In this document: positions 9,161 to 19,768 of the stretch, piece after piece | Numbering within the stretch: position 1 is the stretch's first letter | Layout: each line of letters opens with the position of its first letter | Source: CAWCLK01 sp963796225 | Lineage (GTDB): Bacteria > Actinomycetota > Nitriliruptoria > Nitriliruptorales > Nitriliruptoraceae | Assembly: GCA_963796225.1 (NCBI GenBank) | Contig: CAWCLK010000057.1 | Coordinates: 62,001 to 126,000, forward strand | Direction: 5' to 3' | DNA: 64,000 nucleotides | The notes under the pieces: model-generated | What the model saw: only the letters and a program-made list of their open reading frames with translations | Database searches by the model: none | Told to the model about the DNA's origin: nothing | Translations under genes and position numbers: made by a program

Positions 9161-10569
9161 CCGGTCCAGGGGCAGGCGGGGCGGGCCCGGGTCGGGTACG
9201 TCGGTGAGGTCGCGGCGGGGCGGGGCGAGCCGGATCGTCCAGCCGTGCCGGCGGTGCCGCCACGTCACGGTGCCGTCGCGGGCCCGGTGCACGGTCCACT
9301 GTCGGGAGGTCTTGTGGTTGTGCCAGCGCCGCCCGAGCGGGTTCAGGTTGTCCACCGTCGTCGCCCCGTCGGGCCAGGGCCGGACGTGGTCCAGGTCGGC
9401 CCGCCGGACCGGTGTGGTGCCGTCGGGGTCGCGCACGGTCGTGTCGCGGGCCCAGATGGCCTCACGCAGCCAGCGGGGCGGGACCTTGTCTCGCTTCCCG
9501 ACGCCGACGACCTGACCGGCGTCGTCGAGCACGATCGTGCGCAGGTCGGCGCCCCGTTCGTCCACCATCCGCTGCAGGGTGCTGCTGGAGACCTTCATCC
9601 GGCCGCCGGCCAGCGTGTGCAACAGCCAGCCGGGCGTGCGGGACTGATCGAGCAGCGCCTCGAGCTCGACGGTCGCCAGCAACAGCGGGCGGGGCGCGGG
9701 GAAGTCCGTGTCCTCGGGGCCCGAGCCGCCGGCGCGGCCCGCCAGGTCGGCCTCGCACAGGGCTACCAGCCGGTCCGCCAGAGCGCACCCGTGGCCCCGC
9801 ACCAGCGCACGGCGACGCTCATCGAGCTCGTCGAACGCCGCGTCGACCGTCGCGTCGTCGGACAGGTCGTCCGGGACCGCGACCGGAGGGCCCAGCGGGG
9901 CGTCCAGCGCCTCGGCCACGGTCGTGAACCCGACCGGGCCGAACTCGCCATACAGCGCCCCGCCCCCGAACAGGTTCGGCGACAGCTGCAGGAACGCCTC
10001 CCGCTCCGCGGCGGCCTCGGCCTTCTCCAGACGCGACGGCTGACGGGCATCCACCCAGTCCCACACGTCGGCCACCAGCGCGTCCGGCTCCCAGTCGCGG
10101 TGGGCCACCATCGCGTCGGCCACCAGCCGGTCCAGGTCAGCACGGACGCCGACCCGGACCTTCCGGGCCGACCGACAGATCGCCGCGACCTGCGACCACG
10201 ACAACCACCGATCCGACAGCCCGGCCAGCGTCGCCGGCATGTCGGCCAGCACCTCGACCGCCCCGAGCACCTCCCGGGCTTCGGCGTGGGTGCACCGGAG
10301 GTGGTGCTGCAGCCACACGTGCAGGCTCATCCCGCCGGTGACCTCGGCGAGGTCGTCGGCCCGGCTCGCCGCGACCAGCAGCCCGACCAGCTGACCCATC
10401 TGCCGGTCACGGCCCTCGGCGATCCCGGCGACCTCGTCGAGCCAGCCGGACGTCCTTGACCCTGCCCCCGCCCGCAGGACGCGTCCGCGTGGAACGCGGC
10501 CGCGTACGGCGCGGCCGTCTCCGCGGCCAGGGACGGCCACGAGAATTCGGTGCGGGGCTCCATGAACAT
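9146..10569 (-). CDS. DUF222/HNH endonuclease-domain protein (13E12-type, frameshifted)
   Basis: Member of the actinobacterial 13E12 repeat family: an N-terminal DUF222 helical region and a C-terminal HNH nuclease domain. The DUF222 part includes a segment on stepwise helices (MPATLAGLSDRWLSWSQVA); the HNH part shows LDHVRPW, an Asn in TTVDNLNPL and the final His of RRWHNHKT. The chosen start is ATG 10569 (another ATG lies at 10563). The frame changes once, near 10455-10475, in a run of C residues, after about residue 35; the rest (about 440 aa) is uninterrupted. Such genes are often multicopy and of unknown role; activity on DNA is inferred from the HNH motif only. Confidence 0.8.
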
Positions 10570-10766
10570 GACCACACCATACGGACCGGGTGTGACAGCG
10601 AGGCCCCCGAATCCGCCACCTGTGGACGATTCCGAGCGATTCACGCAATCCCGGTCCGGTGACCGCGCGCCCCGCACCACGCCACCCTTGCCGGGGTCGA
10701 GGGGTCGGGCGCATGATCGTGGCGGACCGGGCCACGGCGACCCGGCGAGAGCGGGAGGACGCCACC

Positions 10767-11132
10767 ATGGGCAAGGTCGTGCACTTCGAGATCCCCGTCG
10801 ACGACCCGGACCGCGCGAAGGCGTTCTACGAGACCGCCTTCGGCTGGTCGTTCCAGGGCTACGGCGACCAGCCGTACTGGCTGACCTCGATCGGCCCGGA
10901 GGACGCCGGCGGGATCGAGGGCGCGCTCATCGGGCGGGGCGAGGTCCACACCCACCCCGTCGTGATCATCGACGTCGACGACATCGACACGGCGCTGCAG
11001 GGCGCGATCGACGCCGGCGCCGAGAAGGTGGGCGACCGCACCGCCGTGCCCACCATGGGGTGGTCCGCCTACGTGCGTGACCCCGAGGGCAACGTCATCG
11101 GGCTGTGGCAGACCGACGACCAGGCCGGCTGA
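10767..11132 (+). CDS. Glyoxalase/VOC-fold protein
   Basis: Small vicinal-oxygen-chelate protein of 121 residues. Start ATG 10767 has GGAGG 8 bp upstream. It opens with GKVVHFEIPVDDPDRAKAFY, the standard beta-alpha start of the VOC fold, and ends with RDPEGNVIGLWQ, the typical second-module glutamate segment. His6 could be a metal ligand. Resembles the single-module 'CFP-30B' or glyoxalase-like proteins whose substrates are mostly unknown. It is divergent from the DUF222/HNH gene, about 200 bp apart. Confidence 0.85.
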   Translation: MGKVVHFEIPVDDPDRAKAFYETAFGWSFQGYGDQPYWLTSIGPEDAGGIEGALIGRGEVHTHPVVIIDVDDIDTALQGAIDAGAEKVGDRTAVPTMGWSAYVRDPEGNVIGLWQTDDQAG

Positions 11133-11160
11133 CCCGCCGCGCCCGCCGACCGCGCCCCGC

Positions 11161-11922
11161 TCAGCGGCGACGCGGCCGGATGGTGCGCGGCACGTCGACG
11201 TCGAGGCCGGGCGGGAGCGTCCCGGCCTCGGTCTGGGCCCGCAGTGCGTCGTTCTCGAACATGACGCGGTCACGCAGGCCCGCCCCGTCGTTGAAGAGCC
11301 GCTTGAGCAGCTGGACGGTGCCACGGTCGCGCTGCGAACACAGGTCCAGCCACTCGAGCGCCGCCTGCTCGGCCGTCCCGGCGGGGACGAGCCGCTGGAC
11401 CAGACCGGCGGCGTGGGCCTCCTCGACGGGCACGTCCCGCGACGACAGCACCCAGTCCTTGGCGATGCCGAGCCCGACCTGCCCGATGGTGCGCGAGGTG
11501 CCGACCGGGATGCCGTAGATCGCGCCCGGGAAGCGGAAGTGGGCGGTGGTGTCGGCGACGCGCAGGTCGCAGGCGATGGCGGCCTCTGCTCCACCGCCCA
11601 CCGCGGGGCCGGCGATCGCGGCCGCGGTCGGCAGCGGGAACAGGGTGAGGGTCTCGTAGACCTGGGTGAACAGCTCCATGCGGCGGCGGCCGCCGTCCTC
11701 CATCGGCTCCTTGACGTCGGCGCCCGCGGAGAACACCTCGTCTCCCCCGGTGAGCAGCAGCCCGGCGACGGCGTCGTCGGCGGCCGCCTCGTCGATGGCG
11801 TCGGCCAACGCGATCAGCATGGTCGAGTCCATCGCGTTGCGGGCACGGGGACGGTGCATGCGCAGGACGACGACGTCGCCGCCCGAGACGGGGCGGCGTT
11901 CGACCTGCAGGGGCGACGACAT
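11161..11922 (-). CDS. Enoyl-CoA hydratase/isomerase family protein
   Basis: Crotonase-fold enzyme of 253 residues acting on acyl-CoA thioesters. Start ATG 11922 follows GAGG. The oxyanion-hole segments are visible: FSAGADVKEPM (about residues 62-73) and GPAVGGGAEAAIACDLRVA (about 108-126), followed by FRFPGAIYGIPVG. The usual catalytic glutamate positions are not clearly both occupied, so hydratase versus isomerase or another crotonase activity is open. It converges with the upstream VOC gene and is divergent from the SirB1-like gene. Confidence 0.85.
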   Translation of the reverse strand: MSSPLQVERRPVSGGDVVVLRMHRPRARNAMDSTMLIALADAIDEAAADDAVAGLLLTGGDEVFSAGADVKEPMEDGGRRRMELFTQVYETLTLFPLPTAAAIAGPAVGGGAEAAIACDLRVADTTAHFRFPGAIYGIPVGTSRTIGQVGLGIAKDWVLSSRDVPVEEAHAAGLVQRLVPAGTAEQAALEWLDLCSQRDRGTVQLLKRLFNDGAGLRDRVMFENDALRAQTEAGTLPPGLDVDVPRTIRPRRR

Positions 11923-12018
11923 CGCGGCCTCGCTGGGGTGGGGAGCCTCGAGCAGCCTAGGGGTGGTCCCGTCGGCTCCCGTGGTCGCAGGGGGCGCCCC
12001 GATAGCCTCTCGCAGGTG

Positions 12019-12840
12019 ATGACCTCTTCGACGCGACGTCGCCTGGCACGCGAGGTTCGGCGGTCCGACGCCGACCTGGCCGAGCTCGCGATGTGCATCT
12101 GCGCCGAACGGGATCCGAACCTCGACGTCGACGCTGCCCTGCTGCGGGTCGACGCGCTGGCCGACGGCCTGCTGACCGCCGGGACCCTGACCGGCGAGGC
12201 ACACGCCGACGCGGTCGCGCTCGCCGACTACCTCGCCGGCACCCAGGGGTTCACCGGCGACGACGAGGACTACCACGACCCGGCCAACGGCCTGCTCGCG
12301 GCCGTGCTCGACCGTCGCCGGGGCATGCCCATCACCCTGTCGGTGCTGTACGTGGCCGTGGCACGCCGCGTCCGGATCCCCGCATGGGGGATCGCCCACC
12401 CGGGTCACTTCTACGTGGGCGTCGGCACGCCGGACCGCACGACCGTGCTGGACCCGTTCCACGACGGCCAGGTGGTGGACCCCGAGGAGCTCTCCGCCCG
12501 CCTGCGTGCGGCGACCGCCGGTCGCGTCGAGTTCACCCGCGCCCACCTGCGCCCCGCCGGTCCGGCCATCACGGTCCGGCGCATCCTCAACAACCTCACG
12601 CGGGACTTCACCAACCGGGGCGAGCTGCGCGACGCCCTCTGGACCGTCGAGTGCAAGCTGGTCCTCCCCAACGCGCTGGCCGACGACCATCGGGCGCGGG
12701 GCGAGCTGCTCAGCCACCTCGGGCAGTACCGGGACGCGGCCCAGGCCTTCGAGACCTACCTGACCGAGGCCGGCGACGGCGCCGTCGACGCCGACGAGAT
12801 CCGCAACCAGGCCGTGCGGGCCCGGGCAAAGCTCAACTGA
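12019..12840 (+). CDS. SirB1/transglutaminase-like protein
   Basis: Protein of 273 residues with the SirB1 (transglutaminase-like core 2) pattern: RRGMPITLSVLYVAVARR around residue 95 and AWGIAHPGHFYVGVG around 120. The C-terminal third has TPR-like helices (HLGQYRDAAQAFETYL), as in other members of this family. Starts at ATG 12019; a GTG directly before it is an equally possible start. No catalytic activity is established for the family. It is divergent from the enoyl-CoA hydratase gene with about 95 bp between them. Confidence 0.8.
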   Translation: MTSSTRRRLAREVRRSDADLAELAMCICAERDPNLDVDAALLRVDALADGLLTAGTLTGEAHADAVALADYLAGTQGFTGDDEDYHDPANGLLAAVLDRRRGMPITLSVLYVAVARRVRIPAWGIAHPGHFYVGVGTPDRTTVLDPFHDGQVVDPEELSARLRAATAGRVEFTRAHLRPAGPAITVRRILNNLTRDFTNRGELRDALWTVECKLVLPNALADDHRARGELLSHLGQYRDAAQAFETYLTEAGDGAVDADEIRNQAVRARAKLN

Positions 12841-12926
12841 GCGCGATCGTCATCGCGCGCACGGGTGCTCATGTTCACCGCGCACCGGCCGACGTTGATG
12901 GCGAGACGCCGACCGAGAGGTGAGGG

Positions 12927-15900
12927 GTGGACCCGCTGCTGGCGCAGCAGAGCGTGCCTGCGCGCGTGGCAGACGCGTTCGTGTTCCGCCGCGTCGCCCC
13001 GAACCGCTACGCGCACGTCGGCGGGATCGGACGGGGCGAGGGGTGGGCCGGCATCGTCACGCTCGTGCCCGGCGAGACCACCGACGTCCGGGCGCTGCCC
13101 GAAACCGACGACGTCATGGTCCTGTGGTCCGACGAGCCGGAACGCCGGTTCGGCCCCTACTGGGCCCGGTTCTGTGCGCTGGTCCGCGTCTCCCACGACG
13201 CCGTGGTCGTGTTCGGCGGACCCGACCGGGTCGAGGCCGGGGACGACGAGTGGCTCGCGAGCGCCCGCATGCTGGCCAACCACATCACGGCCGTCACGCC
13301 GGCCAAGCACCTGGCCGACGAGCTCGAGCTGCTCCACGCCGTGCGCGACGTCGCGCTCATCCCCGCGGGGGGCGTCGAGGAGGTGGGCCGCGAGCTGCTG
13401 GTGCGCCTGACCCGGGCCCTGTCGTGCGAGGTCGGGGGCCTGCTGCTGCCGTCGGGGAACCTGATCACCCGCGTGCACGAGGACGTGGACATCGACGAAG
13501 GGCTGGTGCGCCTGGCGCTGCGCGGGCTGTTGCTGCAGCACCGCGGCGAGTCGATCTGCCAGCAGGACGCCCGTGACGCGGTGGAGGGCGCCTGGTTGCG
13601 GTCCTACCTCGTGCGCCCCATGGGCGACGACGCCACCCTCCTGCTCGGCCACACCGACCAGGCCCCGCGGGGCTTCACCGACCTGTGCAAGCAGCTGGCC
13701 GCCTCGGCCACGACCGCCGCCGCCACCGTGCTGCGGGCCGCCCACCAGTACGAGGCGGTGCGTCGCCGCGCAGCGACGGCGACGGCCGAGGCCCGCTCCG
13801 ACGCCCTGACCGGCCTCGGCAACCGACGGGCCTGGGACGAGGCCGTCACCGCCCACGACGCCGACGGCAGCGGTGGCCGTCATCGTCTGCGACCTCGACG
13901 GGCTCAAGGACGTCAACGACCGGCTCGGCCATGCGGCCGGCGACCGGTACCTGCGCACGGCGGCCGACATCCTGCGCGGCGCGGTGCGCGACGGGGACCT
14001 GGTCGCCCGCTTCGGCGGCGACGAGTTCGTGGTCATGCTGCCGGGGGCGGACGAGGGCCAGGCACGCGGCGTGGTGGACCGGATCCACGCGGCCTGCCGC
14101 AGCCGGCGCGTGGACGGCCACGGGGTCGCGATGTCCGTGGGCGTGGCCGTGGGGTCCGGCGTGCAGCTGTCCGACCTGCTCGAACGCGCCGACGCCACGA
14201 TGTACCGGCGCAAGCGCGCCAACGGCGACGGCCGGGCCCGCAGCACGACCCTGGTGGGGTCCCCCGAGGACACCGTGGGCCCCGACGTCGTCCAGCCCGT
14301 GGTCAGCGAGATCCTGCGCACGCTGCTCCACCTGCCCCCCGCACGCATCGACGAGGGGATCCAGCAGGCGCTGGCGGCACTCGGGCGGGCCCTGGAGGTC
14401 GACCGTGCCTACGTGTTCGCCGTCCAGGACGACACCGTCTCGAACACCCACGAGTGGTGCGCCCGGGGGATCACCCCGCACATCGACGAGCTCCAGGCCC
14501 TGCCGGTCGAGCTGCTGTCCCCGTGGATGGAGGCCTTCACGCGGGGCGAGGCCGTCCAGGTGGCCGACGTCGACGCGCTGCCCGACGAGCTCACCGAGCT
14601 CCGCGGGCACCTGCAGACGCAGGGCATCCAGTCGCTGCTCGGGCTGCCCATGGTCTTCGAGGGCGAGGTGGTCGGGTTCGTCGGGTTCGACGCCGTCCGG
14701 ACCCATCGCACCTTCGGCGAGGTCGCCCAGGGCCTGCTCGGGACGGTGGCGGACGTGCTGGCCGCCGTCGACGCCCGACGCCAGGCCAGCCAGCGTGTCG
14801 AACGCGCCGAGAGCCGCGCGGCCGAGCTGCTCCGACACAGCCGCGACCACGTCTTCCTGCTCGACGAGGACAGCCGCATCTCGTGGGCCTCGCAGTCCTT
14901 CCTGCAGCTCGGCGAGGACCCGAGTGAGCTCGTCGGGCGCACCCTGTCCGACCTGACCCACCCCGAGGACGTCGACCTGGTCGACCAGCTCGTCGCGACG
15001 TGGCTGCGGTCCGGGGCCCGGTCGGACCTGACCCTGCCCGACCACCGCAGCGTGCTCGGGGACGAGGACCGGTGGATGTCGCTGGTGCTGCGGGACGCCC
15101 GGTCGCAACCGGGGATCCAGGGCGTCATCGTGGCGGCCCACGACGTCACCCATCGCCGCTCCCAGACCGAGCGGCTGCGCCACCTCGCGCTGCACGACGA
15201 CCTGACCGGACTGCCCAACCGCGGACTGCTCAAGGACCGTCTCGAGGTGGCGCTGCACCGGGCGGCCCGCAACTCGGGGCGCGTGGGCGTGCTGTTCCTC
15301 GGCCTCGACGGGTTCAAGCTGGTCAACGACAGCCGCAGCCACGCCGTCGGGGACGAGCTGCTGCGCCAGATCGCCGAACGGCTGCGCAGCATCGTGCGGG
15401 GCGCCGAGGCCTGCGGCCGCTTCGGCGGGGACCAGTTCGTCGTCGTGATCGAGGTCGACGACCCCGCGCACGTCGACCACGCCGTCGACCGGATCATGGC
15501 GATCTTCGACGAGCCCTTCACCGTCGCCGGCCTGGCCCAGTCGGTGTCGGCCTCCTTCGGGCTGCGCATCGCGGACCCCGGCGAGCTCGACCCCGACGCG
15601 ATCCTGCGGGACGCGGACAACGCGCTGTTCGCCGCCAAGGCCCGCAGCCGGGGACGGCTGGTCGCCTTCGACCCCGGCATGCGGGAGCGCGCCGTCCGCC
15701 ACGACGACGTGGGTCGCCGGCTCCCGGACGCGATCGCGGCCGGGGCCGTCCGCCCGCACTACCAGCCGCTCGTGGACCTGGAGACGGGGCGGGTCGTGGG
15801 CGTCGAGGCACTCGCCCGCTGGACCGACGACGAGCTCGGCGCGGTCTCGCCCGCCGAGTTCATCCCCGTGGCCGAGCAGTCCGGCGTGATCCAGGCGCTC

Positions 15901-16476
15901 GGCACCCACGTGCTCCGGCAGGCGTGCCGGGACGCCACCGCCTGGCCCGAGGACACCTACGTCAGCGTCAACCTGTCGCCGTCCCAGCTCGAGGACGTCG
16001 ACCTGTGCGCCGTCGTCGACCGGGCGCTGTCCGACGCGGGCCTGGCCCCCGACCGCCTGGTGCTGGAGGTCACCGAGTCCCTGCTCATGCGGGACACGGT
16101 GCGCGCGGCCGGCATCCTCGAACAGCTCCGCGGCATCGGCATACGCGTGGCCCTCGACGACTTCGGGACGGGCCACTCCTCGCTGGCCGTCCTCAGCGAG
16201 CTGCCCCTGGACATGCTCAAGATCGACCGGTCCTTCGTGACGCGGATGCTCCAGGACGACCGCGGGGCACGCATGGTCGACGGCATCGTCTCGCTGGCGG
16301 AGGACCTGGGCCTGGTGGCGGTCGCCGAGGGCGTGGAGACCGACGGGCAGGCGGACCGACTGCGCAGGACCGGGTGCCGTGTCGCCCAGGGATGGCTGTT
16401 CGGCCGCCCCGACCCCCGGCCGAGCTTCGCGTCCGCCTCGACCGCTGCGCGCGCACCTCGGCCGACCCACGCTTGA
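12927..16476 (+). CDS. Multidomain cyclic-di-GMP enzyme: GGDEF-GAF-PAS-GGDEF-EAL (frameshifted)
   Basis: About 1183-residue soluble protein for synthesis and breakdown of cyclic di-GMP. Order: an N-terminal sensor-like region (1-290), GGDEF domain 1 (DLDGLKDVNDRLGH near 325, FGGDEF near 363), a GAF-like region (about 455-615), PAS (about 631-745), GGDEF domain 2 with the altered motif GGDQF (near 832), and EAL (VEALARW near 958, NLSPSQL, DDFGTGHSSL, LKIDRSF, VAEGVET all present). Domain 1 carries an RDGD inhibitory site five residues before GGDEF. The GTG at 12927 follows a GA-rich site. One frameshift near 13868, between the sensor region and domain 1, is probably an indel. No membrane segment is seen. 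Confidence 0.85.
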
Positions 16477-16503
16477 CCCTCACGTTGCGTGAGGGTCTAC
16501 CGT
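16473..16503 (+). promoter_or_regulatory. MerR-type promoter with perfect 10-bp operator palindrome
   Basis: A -35 box TTGACC (16473-16478) and a -10-like TACCGT (16498-16503) are separated by 19 bp, the overlong spacing typical of MerR-regulated promoters. Within it GACCCTCACG (16475-16484) and CGTGAGGGTC (16488-16497) form a perfect inverted repeat around TTG. It lies 26 bp before the start of the TipA-like gene and overlaps the stop codon of the GGDEF/EAL gene. Autoregulation by the downstream protein is inferred. Confidence 0.85.
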
Positions 16504-16528
16504 CGGGGACGTCGGTCAGGAGCACGCC

Positions 16529-17339
16529 ATGCCCCGCACGTCCACCGCGTCGACCAGCCGCCCGCTGACCGTCGGCCAGCTGGCACGGCTGTCGGGCGTG
16601 ACGGTCCGCGCGCTGCACCACTACGACGAGACCGGGCTGCTCCGACCGTCGGGGCGCACCGACGCCGGCTACCGGCTCTACGACACCGACGACGTCGCCC
16701 GCCTGCAGCAGATCCTGTTCTACCGCGAGCTCGGGTTCCCGCTCGAGGAGGTCGCGGAGCTGCTCGACGACCCGGCGTCGGACCCGACCACCCACCTGAC
16801 CCGGCAGCACGAGCTGCTGGGTCGACGGATCGCCCAGCTCGAGGACATGCGGGCGGCCGTCGAGCTGACACTGGAGGCACGACAGATGAGCATCGACCTG
16901 ACCCCCGAGGAGATGCTGGAGGTCTTCGGCGAGGAGTACGCGGCCAACCACGCGGCGTACGAGGCCGAGGCCGAGGAGCGCTGGGGCGGGTCCGACGCGT
17001 GGGTCCAGTCCCGCCGTCGGACGTCCCGCTACACCAAGGCCGACTGGGAGGAGGTCAAGGCCGAGCAGGAGGCGGCCGTCGCGCGCGATGACCGCCGCCA
17101 TGGAGGCGGGACGACCGCCGACCTCGGTCGAGGCCATGGACGCAGCCGAGGCCATGCGACGCCAGATCCACGACCGGTTCTACGACTGCCCGCCCGCCAT
17201 GCACCGCCAGCTGGCGGACATGTACGTGCAGGACCCACGCTTCACCGCCACCTACGAGGACGTGGCCCCGGGCCTGGCCGTCTACGTCCGCGACGCGATC
17301 CACGCCAACGCCGACCGGGCCGACGCCACCGGGGCCTGA
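16529..17339 (+). CDS. TipA-type MerR family regulator with TipAS domain (frameshifted)
   Basis: Transcription factor of about 270 residues. The N-terminal winged helix is standard MerR (VGQLARLSGVTVRALHHYD near residue 14, GYRLYDTDDVARLQQI near 45), then a coiled-coil dimer helix (about 90-120), then a TipAS-like domain (EEYAANHAAYEAEAEERWGG and, after the frameshift, MHRQLADMYVQDPRFTATYE). TipAS domains bind diverse, often thiopeptide-like, small molecules. The ATG at 16529 follows AGGAG. The frame changes once near 17088 in a GCGCGCG run. It sits right behind its probable own MerR-type operator. Ligand unknown. Confidence 0.85.
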
Positions 17340-17345
17340 CGGGGA

Positions 17346-17960
17346 TCAGCCGGGCGAGCGGACCGAGCGCCAGCGGTGCCAGGCCCGGCGCCCCGCCGAC
17401 CACCCGACGACCCCGACGGCGACCACGATGGTCGCCCAGTTCAGCAGGTCGGAGTAGCGACCGACGCTGCGCCACTGCGCCCCGAGCTGGTACCCGAGCA
17501 GGATGAACAGGGCGTTCCACAGGCCGCTGCCGAGGAGCGTGTAGAGCACGAAGGTCGGCAGGCGCATGTGGGCCACGCCGGCGGGGACCGAGATCAGCGA
17601 CCGCACCACCGGGATGAAGCGACCGAGGAACACGGCCCGCCGCTGGTGCCCGTCGAACCAGGCCTCGGCGCGTTCGAGGTCGTGCGGTTCGCTGAGCGGG
17701 ATCCTCGCCCACAGCCGGTACACGCGGTCGCGGCCGAGCGCCGCCCCGAGCCAGTAGGCCGCGAGCGCCCCGACGACCGACCCGACCGTGGACCACACCA
17801 GCGCCGCGACCAGCGACAGGTCACCGCGCCCCGCCAGGAACCCGGCCAGCGGCAGCACGACCTCGCTGGGGATCGGGGGGATGATGACCTCGAGGGCCAC
17901 GGCCAGGCCGACCCCGACCGCCCCGACCGCCCCGACGACGTCGACGATCCAGCCGACCAA
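17346..17960 (-). CDS. DedA family membrane protein
   Basis: Polytopic inner-membrane protein of about 204 residues of the DedA/SNARE-associated family, which take part in phospholipid flipping and membrane homeostasis. The DedA signatures are present: a glutamate-containing IIPPIPSEVVLPLAGF near residue 28 and FLGRFIPVVRSLISVPAG near 110. The start is uncertain: the only in-frame initiator near the expected place is the TTG at 17960, while coding-like sequence continues about 25 codons upstream, so the true start may have been lost to an indel. It converges with the TipA-like gene, 6 bp apart. Confidence 0.8.
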   Translation of the reverse strand: MVGWIVDVVGAVGAVGVGLAVALEVIIPPIPSEVVLPLAGFLAGRGDLSLVAALVWSTVGSVVGALAAYWLGAALGRDRVYRLWARIPLSEPHDLERAEAWFDGHQRRAVFLGRFIPVVRSLISVPAGVAHMRLPTFVLYTLLGSGLWNALFILLGYQLGAQWRSVGRYSDLLNWATIVVAVGVVGWSAGRRAWHRWRSVRSPG

Positions 17961-18043
17961 CCCGGTCAGCTCGGGAAGGCCGGCCTCGGTGAGCAGCGGC
18001 AGGGGTGGCAGGACGACCTCGCGGGGCAGGGCATGCGACAGGC

Positions 18044-18073
18044 GACGGGCCCGGCCGCGTGGCCGGGCCCGTC
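18044..18073 (-). terminator. Strong 13-bp hairpin after the phoH-like gene
   Basis: GACGGGCCCGGCC (18044-18056) and GGCCGGGCCCGTC (18061-18073) form a perfect 13-bp stem with a GCGT loop, 17 bp downstream of the PIN-PhoH stop codon. There is no T tract, so it may act as an L-shaped terminator as is common in actinobacteria. Confidence 0.75.
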
Positions 18074-18089
18074 CTCGCGTTCGGACCTG

Positions 18090-19461
18090 TCAGAAGATCG
18101 TCGCGGCGTACTCCGCCAGCGGGCTGCGCACGCCCTTGTGCAGGGTCACGTGGCCGAACAGGCTGGTCCCCTTGAGCTTCTCGATCAGCGCGGCCATCCC
18201 GCCGTAGGGCGAGATGTAGGGGTTGTCGACCTGCCCGAGGTCGCCGCAGAACACCACCTTGGAGCCCATGGCCATGCGGGTGAGGACGACCTTCAGCGCC
18301 GACAGCTCGATGTTCTGGGCCTCGTCGACGATGACGAACTCGTCCGTGATCGAACGACCCCGCAGGTACGTGATCGCCGCGAGCTCGAGCTGCCCGCGGT
18401 CGAGCAGCGACTCGATCGTCGCCTGCACCTGCCGGTGCTCGCGCGCCCCGGGCCGGCCGTCGTCCCGCCGCAGCAGCGCGTAGAGGTTGTCGTGCACGGC
18501 GGCCATCCACGGGGCGAGCTTCTCGTCGAGGTCGCCGGGCAGGTAGCCGATCTCCTGGCGCCCGACGGCGATCAGCGGGCGGTACACCGACATGCGGCGG
18601 TAGGCGGTCGCCTCGAGCACCTGCTCGAGCCCGGCGGCCAGGGCGAGGAAGGTCTTGCCGGTCCCGGCGTAGCCCATCAGCGACACGCACGGCACGTGGG
18701 GGTCGAGCAGCAGGTCGATGGCGAAGGTCTGGCGGACGTCGCGGGGCGACATGCCGAAGACGTTGCGGTGGCCGTGGACCTTGTGCACGGTGGCCACGCC
18801 GAACTCGTCGTCACCGGGCTCGCTCCGCTCGACCTCGATGACCCGTCCCAGTGCCGACGCCGACCGACCGGCCTTCATCACCAGGCACTCGTTGACGAAC
18901 AGCGGCTCGCCGGCGAGCTCGGCCACGGCGGCGTCGACGCGCACCTTGCCGTCCCGGTGGAGCTCGTCGACGACGTGCGGTTCCACGTCGAGGTCGCGCA
19001 CCCCCTCGTAGTGCTCGCTGACCGGGTGGGTGTCCCCGCGGTAGTCCTCGGTGGCGACGCCCAGCTGCGCCCCCTTGATCCGTAGGGCGGCGTCCTTGGT
19101 GACCAGCGTCCCCCGCAGCCCGATGGCCACCGCGAGGATCCGGTGGTCGGCCTTGTGCGGGTCGAGGTAGGGCGGCAGCGGGCACGTCGACGTGGTTGGA
19201 CTCGATCCGGAAGGTGCCACCGCCGGGCAGGGGGACCTGCTCGGCCAGGCCCCCGCCGTGCTCGACGCGCAGGTCCTCGATGAGCCGCAGCGCGTGCCGG
19301 GCGTTGCGGCCCACGTCGTCCATGGCGGTCTTCTTGCGGTCGAGCTCCTCGATCACGACCAGCGGCAGCACCACGTCGTGCTCGTCGAACCGGTGCAGCG
19401 CGTGGGGGTCGGCCAGCAGGACGCAGGTGTCCAGGACGTAGGTCTCGCGGGGATCGGTCAT
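18090..19461 (-). CDS. PIN-PhoH protein, PhoH2 type (frameshifted)
   Basis: About 457-residue protein with an N-terminal PIN ribonuclease domain and a C-terminal PhoH ATPase (RNA helicase-like), as in PhoH2 toxin-like proteins. PIN residues: YVLDTCVLLADP with the first Asp at about 10, VIEELDRKK, and TLVTKDAALRIKG. The ATPase has Walker A GYAGTGKTFLAL and Walker B FVIVDEAQN, followed by FCGDLGQVD. Start ATG 19461. The frame changes once near 19180, between the PIN acidic residues, and continues with DPHKADHRILAVA. Activity is inferred from family. A strong hairpin follows the stop. Confidence 0.85.
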
Positions 19462-19768
19462 CTGGGCGTCAGCTCTCTCGCAGCAGGGTGGTGCAGAACC
19501 AGTGGGTGATCGCCGTGCGCGGCGCCGTCGTGGGTCGACCACGGCGCCGGGAACGACGAACGCCGCCCACGGGGGGCGGCGTCGAGATGAGGATGGGTCG
19601 GCGGACGGAGCGACCCGGCGGTGTGGCCCGGGGCCGGTCGGGGGTCACCAGCTCACGGCGGTGGAGGCGACCCGGATGGGCGGGTTCGTGTGGCAAGCGG
19701 CTCCCTCGAGGCTCGACACGGCGACGACGCCGACCGTAACCCCCGGGTCACGCAGAACGGTGCAACCG
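19462..19768. other. Gene-free stretch with two stem-loops between phoH-like gene and uppS
   Basis: No coding sequence is seen in this 307-bp gap. It holds two hairpins: GGCGCCGT (19521-19528) with ACGGCGCC (19541-19548), and CGCCGCCC (19561-19568) with GGGCGGCG (19574-19581). The second could terminate uppS transcription, which ends at 19769 running leftwards. The promoter of the PIN-PhoH gene should also lie here but no clear boxes are seen. Confidence 0.5.

Noticed and set aside
13846..16470. Very long open frame on the minus strand opposite the GGDEF/EAL gene
   Set aside because: High G+C third positions leave antisense frames open; the translated product is low-complexity (Arg/Gly/Val/His-rich) with no domain, while the plus-strand frame has many.
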